Positions 5,909-6,166 of a stretch of 6,166 bases of DNA are shown here, in pieces. The position numbers and the translations under genes are program-made. The notes beneath the pieces were generated by a model. It made no database searches and was not told where the DNA came from. It saw only the letters and a list, made by a program, of their open reading frames with translations. The first letter of the stretch is position 1; the number at the start of each line of letters is the position of its first letter. This stretch comes from an uncultured Clostridia bacterium (GTDB lineage Bacteria > Bacillota > Clostridia > Oscillospirales > Acutalibacteraceae), in contig CANQLQ010000125.1 in assembly GCA_947624755.1 (NCBI GenBank), positions 1 through 6,166 of the forward strand. Reading direction: 5' to 3'.

Positions 5909-5936
5909 CCGTTTGAACGCAAAGCGTTCAAAGCGG
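5909..5936. repeat. Strong GC-capped hairpin
   Basis: TTTGAACGC (5912-5920), loop AAA, GCGTTCAAA (5924-5932) is a perfect 9-bp stem, extended by CCG (5909-5911) with CGG (5934-5936) past one bulged G. No T-run follows. It sits just upstream of direct repeat copy B. Confidence 0.7.
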
Positions 5937-5943
5937 GTCGCTT

Positions 5944-6062
5944 CGCCTATAGACCGGTTTGTGCTTTATCTCCCCTGCGGTAAGTTTGCTTCTTTTATCT
6001 TGGTTGATACATAAAGGGAAAATGCGGTCTGTGCCTCAGGATAAGGCTTGTTTGTGTATATT
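5944..6062. repeat. Direct repeat of ~120 bp, copy B
   Basis: Second copy of the unit at 5651, same orientation, 293 bp further on. Its hairpins are at the same relative places but differ in sequence: CTTTTAT/ATAAAGG (5992-6017, one G.T) and GCCT/AGGC (6033-6047). No gene is seen. Confidence 0.7.
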
Positions 6063-6090
6063 GATTCTTTTCTAAAATTAAAATTGTTTT

Positions 6091-6118
6091 GGGCGACCAC
6101 ATGGGGTCGCCCCTACGC
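6091..6118. repeat. Third copy of the GTAGGGGCGACCCC palindrome, inverted
   Basis: GGGCGACC, six bases, GGTCGCCC (6091-6112), then CTACGCG, is the reverse complement of the palindrome at 5394-5420. Similarity continues into the flank: AAAACAATTTTAATTTTA on the minus strand here corresponds to AAAACGATTTCAATTTTA at 5422-5439. There is no outer GACTG arm, so it is a partial copy or a simpler family member. From 6119 to the right edge I see no gene. Confidence 0.7.
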
Positions 6119-6166
6119 GTGCAGTGGTGTTAGTATCAAGACTTATATAAATCTTCCCTGTGTAAC

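Overview
The window looks like chromosomal DNA from a low-to-moderate-GC Firmicute, most likely a gut-type clostridium of the Oscillospiraceae/Ruminococcaceae kind. This is inferred from strong GGAGG ribosome sites, AT-rich promoters with consensus -10 boxes, the protein families present, and dense GC-rich palindromic repeats in AT-rich intergenic DNA. No rRNA, tRNA or housekeeping gene is present to confirm the taxon.

All three large genes are on the minus strand. Read in transcription order, from right to left: (i) a 12-helix MFS sugar/cation symporter-like protein (3565-5211) with its own promoter, a perfect inverted repeat in its short leader and a clean ribosome site; (ii) an mgtE magnesium transporter (1402-2772), preceded by a near-consensus promoter and an unusual leader of about 200 nt; (iii) an ABC exporter half-transporter (1-1372) that starts at TTG only 29 bp after mgtE and runs off the left edge before its signature motif and Walker B. 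mgtE and the ABC gene probably form one transcript.

The mgtE leader is the most interesting regulatory piece. It does not match the M-box or TPP consensus as I know them. It contains a perfect 9-bp helix and a 12-bp helix (two G.U pairs) that share one strand and so cannot form together. It also holds a possible 24-codon leader ORF (TTG start, GGAGG) that runs through both alternatives. This is the layout expected of an attenuator or switch that senses translation or Mg2+.

The two gene-free stretches (2892-3564 and 5212-6166) are full of repeats. A unit of about 30 bp, CGCGTAAYTCC followed by a 6-bp-stem hairpin, occurs as a cluster at 3375-3551 and again at 5597-5651. Its stems differ in sequence but keep base pairing. 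A GTAGGGGCGACCCC palindrome family occurs three times, two of them as arms of a MITE-like 117-bp element. A direct repeat of about 120 bp (5651 and 5944) brackets two very strong hairpins. I see no gene in the last 950 bp.
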